A DNA stretch of 64,000 bases from a bacterium. Lineage in GTDB: Bacteria > Spirochaetota > Leptospiria > Leptospirales > Leptonemataceae. The notes below the pieces were generated by a model. That model searched no databases. It was not told the origin of the DNA and saw nothing but the letters and a program-made list of their open reading frames with translations. A program made the position numbers and the translations under genes. Positions 16,839 through 27,315 of the stretch are shown here, in pieces; within the stretch, counting starts at the first letter, position 1, and every line of letters starts with the position of its first letter. The stretch spans positions 1 to 64,000 of the forward strand of contig JANSYA010000004.1 in NCBI GenBank assembly GCA_024742665.1. Direction: 5' to 3'.

Positions 16839-19745
16839 TTACAGCATCTTCTTCAGAAAAGATCCCGTATGACTCGCCGGCATTTTCGCGACCGCTTCGG
16901 GCGAGCCCTCGGCTACAATCAAACCGCCGTCCACGCCGCCCTCCGGTCCAAGATCGATCAGATGATCGGCGGTTTTGATTACGTCCAGATTGTGTTCGAT
17001 GATCACCATCGTATTGCCGCGGTCCACCAGGCTGTGCAGGACCGTCAGGAGCCGCGCAATATCCTCAAAGTGAAGCCCCGTCGTGGGTTCGTCAAGAATA
17101 TACAGGGTTCGGCCGGTGCCGCGCTTTGAAAGTTCGGTGGCCAGTTTGACCCGCTGGGCCTCGCCGCCGCTGAGAGTCGTCGCCGCCTGGCCCAGTTTGA
17201 TGTATTCCAGCCCCACTTCGGACAGCGTTTCCAGTTTACGATGCACCGAAGGAATATTTTCGAAAAAGCGCACTCCGTCCTCGACGGTCATATCCAGCAC
17301 GTCGTAGATATTTTTGCCCTTGTATTTCACTTCTAAGGTTTCGCGGTTGAAACGTTTGCCCTTGCAGACCTCGCAGGCGACGAAAACGTCCGGCAAAAAG
17401 TGCATTTCGATTTTGATAATGCCCGCGCCCTCGCAGTTTTCGCAGCGCCCGCCGGCCACATTGAAGCTGAAGCGGCCCGGCTTGTATCCGCGCAGTTTGG
17501 CTTCCGGCAGGGTCGCGAATAATTCGCGAATCGGAGTAAACAGGCCGGTATAAGTGGCCGGGTTCGAACGCGGCGTGCGTCCGATCGCTTCCTGGTCGAT
17601 GGCGATAATGCGATCGATTTCCCCCAGGCCCGTAACGCGCTCGTGTTTGCCGGGATGCATGCGACTGAGACCCAGCTCGGTGCCCACGGCCTTGAGCAAG
17701 ATTTCGTTTACGAGCGTCGACTTGCCCGAACCGGAAACCCCGGTGACGCAGATCATCTTACCCAGGGGGAAGTCCACGTCGATGCTCTTCAGATTGTTCG
17801 CGCGGGCTTTGCGGATGCCCACGGTCTTGCCGTTGCCCGGCCGGCGTTCTTTCGGCACCGGAATGCTGCGTTTGCCCGAGAGATATGCGCCGGTCAGACT
17901 GTCCGGCAGCTTCGAAATCTCGGCCGGCGTGCCCGCCGCGACGACGTGGCCGCCGTGAACGCCGGCCCCCGGCCCCAGATCGAGCACATAGTCCGCCGAA
18001 CGAATCGTATCTTCGTCGTGTTCGACGACGATCACGGTATTGCCCATATCGCGCAGATTGCGCAGGGTTTCCAGCAGGCGATCGTTGTCGCGCTGGTGTA
18101 AACCAATCGAAGGTTCGTCCAGAATATAGAGCACGCCCATGAGGGCGCTGCCGATTTGCGTCGCCAGGCGAATGCGCTGGGCTTCGCCGCCCGAGAGCGT
18201 GCCCGCCGCGCGCGAAAGCGTGAGATAGCCGACGCCCACGTTATTTAAGAAACCCAGGCGAGTGCGAATCTCTTTCATGACCCGGCCGACGATCTTCGCT
18301 TCCTGTTCGGTCAGATCGGCGTCCCGAAAAAACAGATCCAGATCGCGCACGTTCTGATCGGTGATGTCGGCGATATTTCGACCGTGAAAGAGCACGGCCA
18401 GGCTTTCGGGACGCAGGCGTTTGCCTTTGCACGCCGGGCAGTCCTGCTCGGTCATGTATTTTTCCATCCACAGGCGCACATCGTCGCTTTTGGATTCCCT
18501 GTAACGGCGCTGCAGATTCGGAATCACCCCTTCGAAATGAAAGTCCTCGCCCTGGCGGCCGGGCAACGAATCGCTGCCGTGTAAGATCAGATTCTTAACT
18601 TTTTGCGGCTGACGACCAAAAGGACGATGCACGTCGAATTCATATTCGTGGGCGAGTTCGTGCAGAGTCTCGGCGTAATAATAATTGCGCGGTCCGCCCC
18701 AGGGCGCGATGGCCCCGTCGATCGGACTCAAAGACGGATCGGGAATCACCAGATCTTCGTTGAATTCCAATAGCACGCCCAGGCCGTCGCAGGTCGAACA
18801 GGCGCCGTTCGGACTGTTAAACGAAAAACTACGCGGACTTATTTCCGGTAAACTTATGCCGCAGTGACTGCAAGAAAGCTGGCGCGAAAAGATGTGATCT
18901 TTGTTGCCGTCGTACACGAAAGCCACGCCTTCACCCTGGGCGAGGGCCGTCTCGATGGAATCCGTAAGCCGGCTCTGAATCTCGGGCTTTACGACGATCC
19001 GGTCGACGACCAGTTCCAGATTGTGGCGTTTGTTTTTCGTGAGCTTGATTTCGTCTTCCTGTAAATCCAGGATGTCGCCGTTCACCCGCGCCCGGGTGAA
19101 GCCGTCTTTGCGCGCGCGGTCCAGAATATCTTTGTGTTCGCCCTTTTTATTCTGAACGAGCGGCGCGAGAATTTGAATGCGTTCGCCGGTCGGAAAGGTC
19201 ATCACCTGATCGACGATCTGGTCGACGGAAACCGCCGCCACCGGCCGGCCGCAATTCGGGCAGTGGGGTTTGCCCGCCCGGGCGAAGAGCAGACGCATAT
19301 AGTCATAAACTTCGGTGACCGTGCCGACGGTTGATCGGGGATTGCGGTGCGTCGTCTTCTGTTCGATCGAAATCGCGGGACTGAGGCCTTCGATCAGATC
19401 GACGTCGGGTTTTTCCATCTGGCCGAGAAACTGTCGCGCGTAGGCGGAAAGGCTTTCGACGTAGCGCCGCTGACCTTCGGCATAAATCGTATCGAAGGCC
19501 AGAGACGATTTCCCGGAGCCTGAAACGCCGGTGATGACGACCAGTTCGTCCCGGGGAATATCGACGGTGATATTCTTGAGATTGTGCTCGCGCGCGCCCT
19601 GCACGTGCAGACAGTCTCGATTGTGACGCTGCGGAATCGCCCGGGCCTTCGGCGCTCCGGCGGCTTTCGATTTCGACTTTGCTTTCTTTTTGGACGTTTT
19701 CTTATTCGACGCTTTTTGAGGTGAGACTTTTTTCGGGCCGGCCAT
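16839..19745 (-). CDS. uvrA: excinuclease ABC subunit A
   Basis: DNA damage sensor of nucleotide excision repair, an ATPase with two ABC modules. Walker A sites [13 protein letters not shown] and [13 protein letters not shown]; signature motifs [12 protein letters not shown] and [12 protein letters not shown]; zinc-binding cysteine pairs CPNC, CSHC/CSTC and CENC/CEVC. I start at the ATG at 19745 (968 residues). A longer frame from 19844 adds residues without family resemblance. The first ~50 residues are a Lys-rich extension before [14 protein letters not shown], where UvrA normally begins. On the minus strand a TTGACG (19839-19844) could be a -35 box with a weak -10. Confidence 0.97.
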   Translation of the reverse strand: MAGPKKVSPQKASNKKTSKKKAKSKSKAAGAPKARAIPQRHNRDCLHVQGAREHNLKNITVDIPRDELVVITGVSGSGKSSLAFDTIYAEGQRRYVESLSAYARQFLGQMEKPDVDLIEGLSPAISIEQKTTHRNPRSTVGTVTEVYDYMRLLFARAGKPHCPNCGRPVAAVSVDQIVDQVMTFPTGERIQILAPLVQNKKGEHKDILDRARKDGFTRARVNGDILDLQEDEIKLTKNKRHNLELVVDRIVVKPEIQSRLTDSIETALAQGEGVAFVYDGNKDHIFSRQLSCSHCGISLPEISPRSFSFNSPNGACSTCDGLGVLLEFNEDLVIPDPSLSPIDGAIAPWGGPRNYYYAETLHELAHEYEFDVHRPFGRQPQKVKNLILHGSDSLPGRQGEDFHFEGVIPNLQRRYRESKSDDVRLWMEKYMTEQDCPACKGKRLRPESLAVLFHGRNIADITDQNVRDLDLFFRDADLTEQEAKIVGRVMKEIRTRLGFLNNVGVGYLTLSRAAGTLSGGEAQRIRLATQIGSALMGVLYILDEPSIGLHQRDNDRLLETLRNLRDMGNTVIVVEHDEDTIRSADYVLDLGPGAGVHGGHVVAAGTPAEISKLPDSLTGAYLSGKRSIPVPKERRPGNGKTVGIRKARANNLKSIDVDFPLGKMICVTGVSGSGKSTLVNEILLKAVGTELGLSRMHPGKHERVTGLGEIDRIIAIDQEAIGRTPRSNPATYTGLFTPIRELFATLPEAKLRGYKPGRFSFNVAGGRCENCEGAGIIKIEMHFLPDVFVACEVCKGKRFNRETLEVKYKGKNIYDVLDMTVEDGVRFFENIPSVHRKLETLSEVGLEYIKLGQAATTLSGGEAQRVKLATELSKRGTGRTLYILDEPTTGLHFEDIARLLTVLHSLVDRGNTMVIIEHNLDVIKTADHLIDLGPEGGVDGGLIVAEGSPEAVAKMPASHTGSFLKKML

Positions 19746-19907
19746 ACAATTCCATTGTCGTCCGGCCGTATGATCGATTGCCGGCCGTCGGCGATTTGGT
19801 TCTACTGAATAGAGTAACAAAAGAAATGTAGCGATGATCGTCAAGCAGCTCCAGCGCCTAATTCTGATTGACAGCCGCCGTGACTGGAGCGCTGATCCCC
19901 TGTTCCA

Positions 19908-21239
19908 ATGCTTCCTCCCGGATTTCTAAGAGCTTTCCCCGGCCTGGGTCGGACTCCCGACCCTGCCGCCGCCGAAACCGCCGAAGATTCCGGACGCTTC
20001 CGGGACGTGTTCGTCTACGCGGGAGTCTTCGCGGCCCTGCTGTTGATCGGTCAGTTTCTGCTTGGCCACGCCCTGATTTTGACTGCGATGGGTCCCCTCG
20101 GCTACGAAGCCGAAAATCGTGCGGCCTTAATCGCCGGCTGGAACGAACTCGCTTCCCAACGCGAACGCATGCACGCGCGCCACGTGGCGGCTCTGGCCCG
20201 GCGCGATCAAACAGCCCGGGCCTTCGCATCCGCCGATCCCCAGAAAACAGTCAGCGAGTATCTGGACCCACGTCGCGATAGTCTCGACGAACTCGACCTG
20301 CTGCTGGCCGTCGATGAACGCAATCGCGTGCTTTATGGCGATGCGAAACTTCGCGACCGCAAACTGGAAAAAGAATTCTTAGAAATCACCGGGCTCAAAG
20401 TGCGGGACCTGAGTCCGGAGCGCGAAGACCCGGCAAGCGCCCCCGGTGTTTTAGAAGCGGCGACCGGCCCGCTATTCTGGCACTATTATACGGCCCACGG
20501 CGAACACGTCTATCTTTTGACTCTGGCTGCGATATGCGATGACGACGGCTACCCCATCGAAAAAGGATTTCTGCTATTCGGCGAACGCCTGGAATCGCTA
20601 TTGGAGAGCGCACGTCGCCAGCTTAACTTAAAGTCCGCGCATATTACGCCGGAGAAACCGGTCTTAGCCTACGCCAGCGCGCGAATCCCGGGTTATCAAT
20701 CGGAAGAAGCCTTCTATGTCGCGCTGGAACCGCGCACGAGCGCGGGCGGCCTGGCCCGCCGGGTGCTGCACGCCCTGCTGCTGCTGGAAGCCATCGTCGC
20801 ATTCGCGATCCTGGGCTACGGCCTGCCGCATTTCTATCGCGGGCCGGCCGAGCTGAAAAAACGAAAGCGCACGAAAGGTCCGGGCAAAACGAACGGCACT
20901 AAAGGCCAGGAAAAATCGAAAGCGAGCGCCAAACCGCCGGAGAAAACGGACAAAGATGCGGATGCCGTAGCGCCGGACGCAAAGCCGCAGGCGAAGCCCG
21001 TGACCAACGCGGCAGCCAGGCCGACGCCGGCCGACGCCACTCCAGAGGCGAAGCCTCCCGTCGATTCGGAATCGCCGGCGGCTCTGAGTACGGCAACAGC
21101 CGCAGGCGAATCCGAATCGACGGCGGACTCCGGCTCATCGAGACCGAAAAGCAGCGGTGATTCAGAAAAGCCCGCGGCCGCTGAAGGTCCGGAAGCTTCT
21201 GCCCCCGCGACCTCAGACGAACCCGCCCCGCAATCATGA
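19908..21239 (+). CDS. CHASE4-like two-TM membrane protein with disordered tail
   Basis: A short cytoplasmic N-terminus, TM1 (about 33-56), an extracytoplasmic domain (about 57-282), TM2 (about 285-308), then about 135 residues of Lys/Pro/Ala/Glu-rich, probably disordered cytoplasm. The external part has the look of a CHASE4 sensor: a helical start followed by [19 protein letters not shown] and later a Gly-containing strand pair ending in GFLLFGERL. No kinase, cyclase or GGDEF output is attached. Its stop overlaps the next start (ATGA at 21236), so it is translated together with the PrsW protease. It could be that protease's substrate or regulator. No strong ribosome site was seen at 19908, so the start is uncertain. 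Confidence 0.7.
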   Translation: MLPPGFLRAFPGLGRTPDPAAAETAEDSGRFRDVFVYAGVFAALLLIGQFLLGHALILTAMGPLGYEAENRAALIAGWNELASQRERMHARHVAALARRDQTARAFASADPQKTVSEYLDPRRDSLDELDLLLAVDERNRVLYGDAKLRDRKLEKEFLEITGLKVRDLSPEREDPASAPGVLEAATGPLFWHYYTAHGEHVYLLTLAAICDDDGYPIEKGFLLFGERLESLLESARRQLNLKSAHITPEKPVLAYASARIPGYQSEEAFYVALEPRTSAGGLARRVLHALLLLEAIVAFAILGYGLPHFYRGPAELKKRKRTKGPGKTNGTKGQEKSKASAKPPEKTDKDADAVAPDAKPQAKPVTNAAARPTPADATPEAKPPVDSESPAALSTATAAGESESTADSGSSRPKSSGDSEKPAAAEGPEASAPATSDEPAPQS

Positions 21240-21949
21240 CGCTCTACGTTCTATTTTTCGCCTGCGTATCCGCGGGATGGCTGCTGTTTTTCGGCCGCCA
21301 GTCCGATCATCTGCGCCCGGCGACCCTCTGGCTTGTTTTCGGCGCCGGCCTGCTGTCGGGACCCGTGGCGGGCGCCACCAGCGCTCTGGTTGAATCCCTG
21401 ACGATCGCTCCGAACGCGTACAGCGGCGCGCGAGCGGCCGGCAATTACGCCGCGCCCGCCATTTTCGATCTGCAGGCCTTTCTGCTGTACTTTCTAATCG
21501 TGGGGCCGGTCGAAGAAATCGCGAAATTTCTCGCTGTGTTCTTCGCCGGATTGCGCCGTTCTGATTTTCGCACCTCAAATGACGGCATCGTGCTCGGCAT
21601 CGCGGCGGCGCTGGGTTTCGCCTGCGGCGAAAATATTCTGTATCTGCTGGCCTTCGGGCCTGGCCAGACTCTCCCCCGTCTGATTCTGGGCAATCTCGGC
21701 CACGCGGCCTTCGCCGTCTTCTGGGGATACGCGCTCGGAGCGGTGCTTCACGAAAATGCGAACGCGGCTCTGATCGTCGCCGGCCTGCTGATCGCCAGTC
21801 TTTTTCACGGCGCCTACAATTATCTGCTGGGCTACAGCATGCCGGGGGCGCTACTCGCCTTCGCGCTTTCCGGCGCGCTCTATAGCTTTATGTTTCGCTT
21901 TCTGCGCGGCGAACGCAATCGCAATCGCGGCCGGCCTCGCGGACTTTAG
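21236..21949 (+). CDS. PrsW-family intramembrane metalloprotease
   Basis: Polytopic membrane protein (237 residues, about seven to eight hydrophobic segments) with the three PrsW signature motifs in order: VEEIAKF (EExxK), GFACGENILY (GxxxEN) and SLFHGAYNYL (HxxxN). In Bacillus subtilis PrsW makes the site-1 cut in the anti-sigma factor RsiW. No anti-sigma factor or ECF sigma factor is adjacent here. The only coupled partner is the CHASE4-like protein, whose stop overlaps this start by 4 bp. Substrate unknown. Confidence 0.88.
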   Translation: MTLYVLFFACVSAGWLLFFGRQSDHLRPATLWLVFGAGLLSGPVAGATSALVESLTIAPNAYSGARAAGNYAAPAIFDLQAFLLYFLIVGPVEEIAKFLAVFFAGLRRSDFRTSNDGIVLGIAAALGFACGENILYLLAFGPGQTLPRLILGNLGHAAFAVFWGYALGAVLHENANAALIVAGLLIASLFHGAYNYLLGYSMPGALLAFALSGALYSFMFRFLRGERNRNRGRPRGL

Positions 21950-21955
21950 TTTTGA

Positions 21956-21966
21956 ATGCGAAGCAT
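21956..21966. repeat. GAA-loop mini-hairpin between convergent genes
   Basis: ATGC-GAA-GCAT, containing GCGAAGC, lies between the end of the PrsW gene and the end of murJ. The same loop type recurs in the palindrome cluster at 28594-28733, so it may mark gene ends in this genome. Confidence 0.5.
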
Positions 21967-21986
21967 GTACCTGCGCCTGCGGTTTC

Positions 21987-23600
21987 TCAGCCGCGGTCGC
22001 GGCGTACAAAGCGAGTGATGACTCGCAGCTCTTCCATGCGAAACAAATGCGCCAGCGCGAAGTACAGCGCTCCGCCGCCGCCGACTCCTACAAGCAGCAT
22101 CGCCAGCGCGCGGTACCGCACGGGATGCAGACCGCCGACGTTCTCCGACATGCTGTCTGCGAGAGCGTACAGCATGTCCTGGCCGTACCAGTTCAGCGCC
22201 AGCAGATACGCGGCGAAGATCACCCATACCGGCATGCTCTTTTGAAAAAACGCGAGCAGACGTCGGCCGCTGAAGCGCAGATAATTCTTATGAAAGAACC
22301 AGCCCAATAGAATCGTATACAGCGCCGAAGAACACACCGAGCTGATGGCGATTCCGCTTTGATAAAAGCTATGGACCAGCATCATATTCATCGAAAAATT
22401 CACGACGGCGATCAGGCCGAGAAATCGCACCGGCGTGCGCGTATCCTGGTGCGCGAAGTACGCCGACGTTAAAATACGATTGATGCTGAAAAAGGGCACG
22501 CCCAGACTATAAAACACGAGCGCCAGGGCCGTCAGTCGCGTGGACTCCGCGTCCCACAGGCCGCCAAAATAAATAAAGTTTATTATTTCACTATCGAGGA
22601 AATACAGACCCAGCGCCGCCGGCACCGTCAAAAAAAGCGCGAAGCTCAAAGCCCCTTCCAGCTCCCGGGCGTGCTCGGCGCTTTTTTCCGGAGTGCGATC
22701 GCGCAGGCCCCGGGACAGGGCCGGCAAAATCGCCGTGGAAAGCGCGACGCCGATGACGCCCGTCGGCAGCTGAATCAAACGCTGGGAATAACGCAGGGCC
22801 GGAATCGCATCCTGATCGTCCGGAATAAAAAAACTCGCGATGGCCACGTCGCTCAGCTGATTTAGCTGAAAGAGACCCGCCCCCAGGACCGCCGGCGCCA
22901 TCAGCGAAAAAATTTTACCCAGCGCCGGATCTTTTAAGTCCAGATGCAGTCGCGGCCGCCAGCCGTTGCGCACTATATAGACGCTCTGCAGCAAGAGCTG
23001 CGCGAAACCGCCGACTACGACGACGATCGCCAGGCGCCGGACATTTTCCGCCGGTGTAAACAATTCAACGTCGAGCACAAATAGAAAGCCGAACAAAAAG
23101 ACCACGTTCAGCAAAATCGGCGAAAGCGCCGGGAACGAAAAATGCTGATGCGAATTGGCCATGCCCGCGAGAATCGCCGTCAGCGAAGCCGTCAGAATAA
23201 ACACGAACATCACGCGAGAAATGTCGACCAGCAGGTCCGCCTCTTCCGGCGTCTGATCGAAGAGCACGGGCAAAACGTACGGGAAACTCAACACCCCCAG
23301 GCAAACCAGAGTGCTTAAGGCAATCGCAAGAAAAGTTAAGATCAAACCCGATACACGCCGGGCCTCCGCTTCGGAACGATCGAGAGCTTCGGAATAAACC
23401 GGAATGAAAGACTGCGCGAGAATGCCGTCCGCCAGCAAATTGCGCAGCATATTCGGCAGGAGATAGGCGATTTCCCAGGCGGCCGAAACGGCGCCGGTGC
23501 CGAGAAAGAAAGCCTGGTAGTGATCGCGAATGACGCCCAGCAGGCGCGAGCCGATCGTAAAGACGGAAAGCTTTAAGGAATTACGGGCGGCGCTGCTCAC
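21987..23600 (-). CDS. murJ: lipid II flippase MurJ
   Basis: Moves the peptidoglycan precursor lipid II across the inner membrane; MOP exporter superfamily. The 537 residues have about 14 hydrophobic helices and the family-typical N-terminus KLSVFTIGSRLLGVIRDHY. The PNMLRNLLADGILAQSFIPVY segment in TM2 carries the conserved Arg and Ala/Gly-rich face. The start overlaps the end of the STAS gene by 4 bp (ATGA), so the two are translated together, an unusual partner for murJ. Confidence 0.93.
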   Translation of the reverse strand: MSSAARNSLKLSVFTIGSRLLGVIRDHYQAFFLGTGAVSAAWEIAYLLPNMLRNLLADGILAQSFIPVYSEALDRSEAEARRVSGLILTFLAIALSTLVCLGVLSFPYVLPVLFDQTPEEADLLVDISRVMFVFILTASLTAILAGMANSHQHFSFPALSPILLNVVFLFGFLFVLDVELFTPAENVRRLAIVVVVGGFAQLLLQSVYIVRNGWRPRLHLDLKDPALGKIFSLMAPAVLGAGLFQLNQLSDVAIASFFIPDDQDAIPALRYSQRLIQLPTGVIGVALSTAILPALSRGLRDRTPEKSAEHARELEGALSFALFLTVPAALGLYFLDSEIINFIYFGGLWDAESTRLTALALVFYSLGVPFFSINRILTSAYFAHQDTRTPVRFLGLIAVVNFSMNMMLVHSFYQSGIAISSVCSSALYTILLGWFFHKNYLRFSGRRLLAFFQKSMPVWVIFAAYLLALNWYGQDMLYALADSMSENVGGLHPVRYRALAMLLVGVGGGGALYFALAHLFRMEELRVITRFVRRDRG

Positions 23601-24703
23601 AGTTTTTCATAAAACGAAACGTTGCCGTCGCGCCTCACGTCAAACTCGATCCCGCAGGCGGGACACATGTGCAAGCCGAAATTAAAAATACGCAGGTTGA
23701 GGCCGCACTGTTCGCAGCCCATCACGCGCGATTCCGACCAGGCGGCCTGTTCTTCATCGCTTGCTCTATCGCTCAGCTCGCCAAACTCGCGGTCCGCTTC
23801 GTCTTGCTCCGCAGCGGCTTCTCGCGCCAGCTGGTCTGCGAGCACGGCTTGTTCGTAGCGAGCATTCTCCGACGCCGCCACGCTATCCCCATGAACGGCG
23901 TCCGCGCTGGTGCGTGTGCTTGTACTCCGGGCCCCGGCCATAATTTCGCGTTCAGAATCCGTCGGACCGGCTTCGCCTATCAGCTCCAGTTCGGATTCCG
24001 TCGGTCCGGCTTCGCCCATCAGCTCCAGCTCCGATTCCGTGGGACCGGTATGCGCAGCCGAAGTCGCCTCAGATTGATCGCTCGCCGCCCTGGCCTGGTG
24101 CAGGCGTCCGGCATGCGTGCGTTCGGCGAAAGTCTGCGCACGCCGGACCTCAGTTTCGCCAGAGGGATCCATGTCGGAGGCTGTGCCTTCTTTGCTGAGC
24201 GGACGCGCGTAAACGTCCGGCGCACTGCCTGCATGCGCCCGATCCTGCCTGGCGTCGGAACGTTCCTGTTGGATGCGAGCGGAGTTTTTGCCCGGGCGAA
24301 TTTTAGTGCGCAGCGTGGACTCCCGTTTCAATTCCAGCGAATCCTGAAATTGAACCAGGGAAGCCTCAAGCGCGCCGCGAGCGTCATCGAGGGAGTCATA
24401 GACCGGCAGAAGTTCGCCGAGACCAAAAAATTCAAGCAGCAGCCGGATCTCTTCCGGCAAACGCACGAAGACCGCGCCGCCGCCCAGCCCCTGCAGGCGG
24501 CGTACGAATTTAACCAGGCTGCCGATGCCGGCGCTGGAAACAGCATCCAGCTGGTTGCCGCGTAAAATAAAAAAGCGTTCCCCGGAGCGCAGCAGCTCTT
24601 CGAAGAATTCATCGAATTCGCGCGCGGTTAAGGCGTCGATCCGGCCTCGCAAATGAATGACGAGAATCCGGGCCTCGATGTTTCGATCTGTCGCAATATC
24701 AAG
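23597..24703 (-). CDS. STAS-domain protein with repeats and C-terminal zinc ribbon
   Basis: The STAS domain (about 1-105) resembles anti-sigma factor antagonists. LDAVSSAGIGSLVKF has Ser57/Ser58 where SpoIIAA-type proteins are phosphorylated by their partner kinase. The middle (about 110-320) is charged and disordered and contains three tandem 13-residue repeats of the type GPTESELELMGEA (DNA about 23932-24050). The C-terminus holds two CxxC pairs (about 331/334 and 348/351: CEQC, CPAC), a rubredoxin-like zinc ribbon. The first codon may be a GTG at 24706, 8 bp after the upstream stop; the end given here is within one codon of that. It is probably a partner-switch component. Its kinase is not next to it, although an RsbW-like domain occurs at 40.1 kb. 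Confidence 0.75.
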   Translation of the reverse strand, partial: LDIATDRNIEARILVIHLRGRIDALTAREFDEFFEELLRSGERFFILRGNQLDAVSSAGIGSLVKFVRRLQGLGGGAVFVRLPEEIRLLLEFFGLGELLPVYDSLDDARGALEASLVQFQDSLELKRESTLRTKIRPGKNSARIQQERSDARQDRAHAGSAPDVYARPLSKEGTASDMDPSGETEVRRAQTFAERTHAGRLHQARAASDQSEATSAAHTGPTESELELMGEAGPTESELELIGEAGPTDSEREIMAGARSTSTRTSADAVHGDSVAASENARYEQAVLADQLAREAAAEQDEADREFGELSDRASDEEQAAWSESRVMGCEQCGLNLRIFNFGLHMCPACGIEFDVRRDGNVSFYEKL

Positions 24704-24714
24704 CACAGTACTGG

Positions 24715-26034
24715 TTATGATCGGGTTCTTTTGGGACCGCGGGCAGATTTATTTTTCGAGAATTGATCGAGCGGAATCGCATCCATGATGCGCGGCCCGG
24801 GACGATGCGGCAGTGGATCGCCGGCGACCGCCGCATAGGGATTGAATTCTTCGGCCGGCCGGGAAGCACGGCGAGGCGTCGGCGCGGGGGCCGCCGGGCG
24901 AGCCTGCGGCGCGGCTACGGTCGCATCATCTTCGTAGTCGTCGATAAACTCTTCGCTTTCGTCCTCGTAATCCTCTTCGACATACGCGGCTTCGACGGTC
25001 GGCGGCCCGCCGGCAGCCTGTGCATCCGGCACGGCGGCCGCAGCTGGAACCGCCCGGAGCGGCCGCTCTTCGTCGAGAATTCCTGGTCCGCCTGCGGGTC
25101 CCGGCAACGGAGAACGGCGGCGCGCGCGATTCGCGGGTTTGGGATCGAGAACGGTTTCGCGTACCGGCGGCGCGATGCCTTCGTCGCTTTCCCCTTCCGG
25201 AGTCTCGAGTACGATCGATTTACGACCGCCACCTGCGGAGCGTCGCCGACCCGTGTCCGGGCGGCGAGCGCGACGCGGCCGATCGTCTTCTTCGCGAAAC
25301 GACAGAGTCATCAGGAGAATCATAATGAAGGTGATCAGAAAAACGAAAGCCGCAGTCATAATCAGCGTATCGATACTGACTTTGCGCAGTGCGGCGACGA
25401 AGTCGTTGGTGCTCGTATGGGTCACGAACATATGCACCGAACCCGAGGGCAGCTCCTGATCCACCGGGAAGACCGCCGTACTGATATGAGTGCGCGTGGT
25501 GATTTTTTCCGGAAAAGCCCGGCCGATGGATTCGTCCGCGCCGGCAATCAGCGCCCCGACCAGGCCATAAAAAGGCACGCCGGCGAAGTCCTTCTCGTCA
25601 ATCGAGTTCACGCGCGTCGGCAATTGCACGGAGCCGTTAAGAGCTTTCGTATATTTTTCGTCGCTGTAATCGTCGGGGCTGCGAGCGCCTTCGGCCAGCA
25701 GCGCCACGTCGTTGTGGGCCATCAGCTCGTTCGTGGCGGTCAACAAGAGCAGCTCATCGACAATATAATTGCTGCTTTTCTGGTCCGACTGTCGGACGAT
25801 CTGATACATGACCGCCGACATTTTCACGGCCATATCGCGATCGAATTTTTCACCGGCCATCGTCGCAAGAGCGTGCGTGATCTCGACCCCGCGATCGCGA
25901 GTGCTATTCTGGGCCTGTCGCACGCCCTCCGCGCCGATCGTTAAGAAGGCGTATCCGGACACGGTCAGCAGTGCCGCCGTCACCAGGAAGGCCAAAAGCA
26001 TCCCGTTCAATATACTGCGCGTAATTACACCCAT
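24715..26034 (-). CDS. two-TM membrane sensor-like protein with disordered tail
   Basis: TM1 (about 8-33), an extracytoplasmic region (about 34-225) with long helices, TM2 (about 228-252), then a Pro/Arg/Asp/Glu-rich cytoplasmic tail to residue 439. No catalytic or DNA-binding domain was seen. The layout (sensor, TM, disordered tail, no output) parallels the protein at 19908-21239, although the sequences do not look alike. It is first in a three-gene run with the STAS protein (8-9 bp downstream) and murJ, so it may control the STAS protein. The ATG at 26034 has GGGA a few bases upstream. Family not recognised. Confidence 0.65.
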   Translation of the reverse strand: MGVITRSILNGMLLAFLVTAALLTVSGYAFLTIGAEGVRQAQNSTRDRGVEITHALATMAGEKFDRDMAVKMSAVMYQIVRQSDQKSSNYIVDELLLLTATNELMAHNDVALLAEGARSPDDYSDEKYTKALNGSVQLPTRVNSIDEKDFAGVPFYGLVGALIAGADESIGRAFPEKITTRTHISTAVFPVDQELPSGSVHMFVTHTSTNDFVAALRKVSIDTLIMTAAFVFLITFIMILLMTLSFREEDDRPRRARRPDTGRRRSAGGGRKSIVLETPEGESDEGIAPPVRETVLDPKPANRARRRSPLPGPAGGPGILDEERPLRAVPAAAAVPDAQAAGGPPTVEAAYVEEDYEDESEEFIDDYEDDATVAAPQARPAAPAPTPRRASRPAEEFNPYAAVAGDPLPHRPGPRIMDAIPLDQFSKNKSARGPKRTRS

Positions 26035-26161
26035 AGTTTTTCCCGCGGATCACCGCTCCGACTCTGGAGCCGGACGATCCTGTACCTGCTGTTAATCATT
26101 TTCGGCTGCTTTTAGCCGCGGATTCAGAATTCTTCAAATATTTTGCGGATATTCTCCCGCG

Positions 26162-26211
26162 ACTTCTGGCGGGCTCCGGGGTAAATCTCAGGGTCCGTCG
26201 CCAGCAGAAGT
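26162..26211 (+). promoter_or_regulatory. hairpin in the hisZ leader
   Basis: ACTTCTGGCG (26162-26171) can pair with CGCC-AGC-AGAAGT (26199-26211), a 10-bp stem with a 3-nt bulge and a 27-nt loop, about 55 bases before hisZ. No His-codon leader peptide was seen, so classical attenuation is not supported. Confidence 0.3.
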
Positions 26212-26265
26212 GGTTGTCAACAGGGCGATTCGCAGAGACAGGTCAGGAATACCTCCATTTTACCC

Positions 26266-27231
26266 ATGTTAAGCCAACGCGAAAGATTTCGAAGCTGGAT
26301 CCCCCACGGATTCGACTTCCTGAACCCAGCCGAAACCCGGATTCAACTGGATCTCAAAGAGCAGGTCCGCCAGAAATTCCAGGCGGCCGGCTACCAGGAA
26401 ATCGTGCCGCCCATGTTCGATTTTGCCCGGACATTCTCCCTGACCGCCAGAGGGGCCGCTCAAAATCCGGTCTTCCAGGTGCAGGCCGGCGAAGGCGAGC
26501 GTCTGGCGGTTCGCTCGGATTTGACCGTGCAGGTCGTCAAAGCTGTTGCCAATCGCCGTCTGAAGCAGGAGTTTCCGGCGCGCTATTCTTATATTCAGCC
26601 GGTCTTTCAGGACCGGCCCTGGGGCTCCGGCTCCAGTCGCGAAATCCTGCAGGCCGGCGTGGAACTGGTCGGCGAGGCCGGCCCGGCCCGCTTCGACGAA
26701 ATTCTGAGCCTGGCCCGGGAATGCCTGGCGGCCTGCGGCGGCCGCCCGCGAATTCTGTACGGAGACGTGCGCTTCCTGGAACATCTCTTCCAGATGATTC
26801 CCGAGCGCGCCCGGGCGGACCTTTCGCTTGCTTTCCATAATAAGGACACCGGTCGCATCCAGCGCATCTCCGAAGAAGCGGGCCTGGCTACGGACCTGAG
26901 TCGGATCCTGATCGAAGTCCCCCTGACCTTCGGCGGAGCGGAGGCCATGGCGCGTCTCAAAGAACTTTGCGCCGGCCAGCCGCCGCTGCTGGAAATTTTG
27001 AATGAAGCCGCACAGCGCACCGACGTGATCTTCGATTTCAGCCTGGTGCGCGAGCTATCGTACTATACCGGCCCGGTCTTCGAAGCGTACATCGACGACA
27101 GCAACGAAACCGTTTTTACCGGCGGAGTGTACGACGATCTGTACGGTGAATTCACCGACGACCGACAGCCGGCCTGCGGTTTCGCATTGAATCTTTCGAC
27201 GCTGGTCGAACAGCGAGCCGCCGAAGCCTGA
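26266..27231 (+). CDS. hisZ: ATP phosphoribosyltransferase regulatory subunit (HisZ-like)
   Basis: A catalytically inactive paralogue of histidyl-tRNA synthetase that activates short-form HisG, the first enzyme of histidine synthesis. At 321 residues it contains only the class II synthetase-like core: IPHGFDFLNPAET at the N-terminus, LAVRSDLTVQVVK (motif 2 region), then FDFSLVRELSYYTGPVFEAY and a Gly-rich motif 3 remnant GGVYDDLYGEF. The anticodon-binding domain of HisS is absent. It sits 84 bp upstream of purA, a hisZ-purA order also known from proteobacteria. No hisG is in the window. The ATG at 26266 lacks a strong ribosome site. Confidence 0.88.
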   Translation: MLSQRERFRSWIPHGFDFLNPAETRIQLDLKEQVRQKFQAAGYQEIVPPMFDFARTFSLTARGAAQNPVFQVQAGEGERLAVRSDLTVQVVKAVANRRLKQEFPARYSYIQPVFQDRPWGSGSSREILQAGVELVGEAGPARFDEILSLARECLAACGGRPRILYGDVRFLEHLFQMIPERARADLSLAFHNKDTGRIQRISEEAGLATDLSRILIEVPLTFGGAEAMARLKELCAGQPPLLEILNEAAQRTDVIFDFSLVRELSYYTGPVFEAYIDDSNETVFTGGVYDDLYGEFTDDRQPACGFALNLSTLVEQRAAEA

Positions 27232-27315
27232 GTTCCCGTCGCCCGCCGCCGTTCAGGCGCAGCGCGACGGCGCAAACAGGACGCAAACGAGCAATCACAG
27301 AAGAGAGTTAAGACT

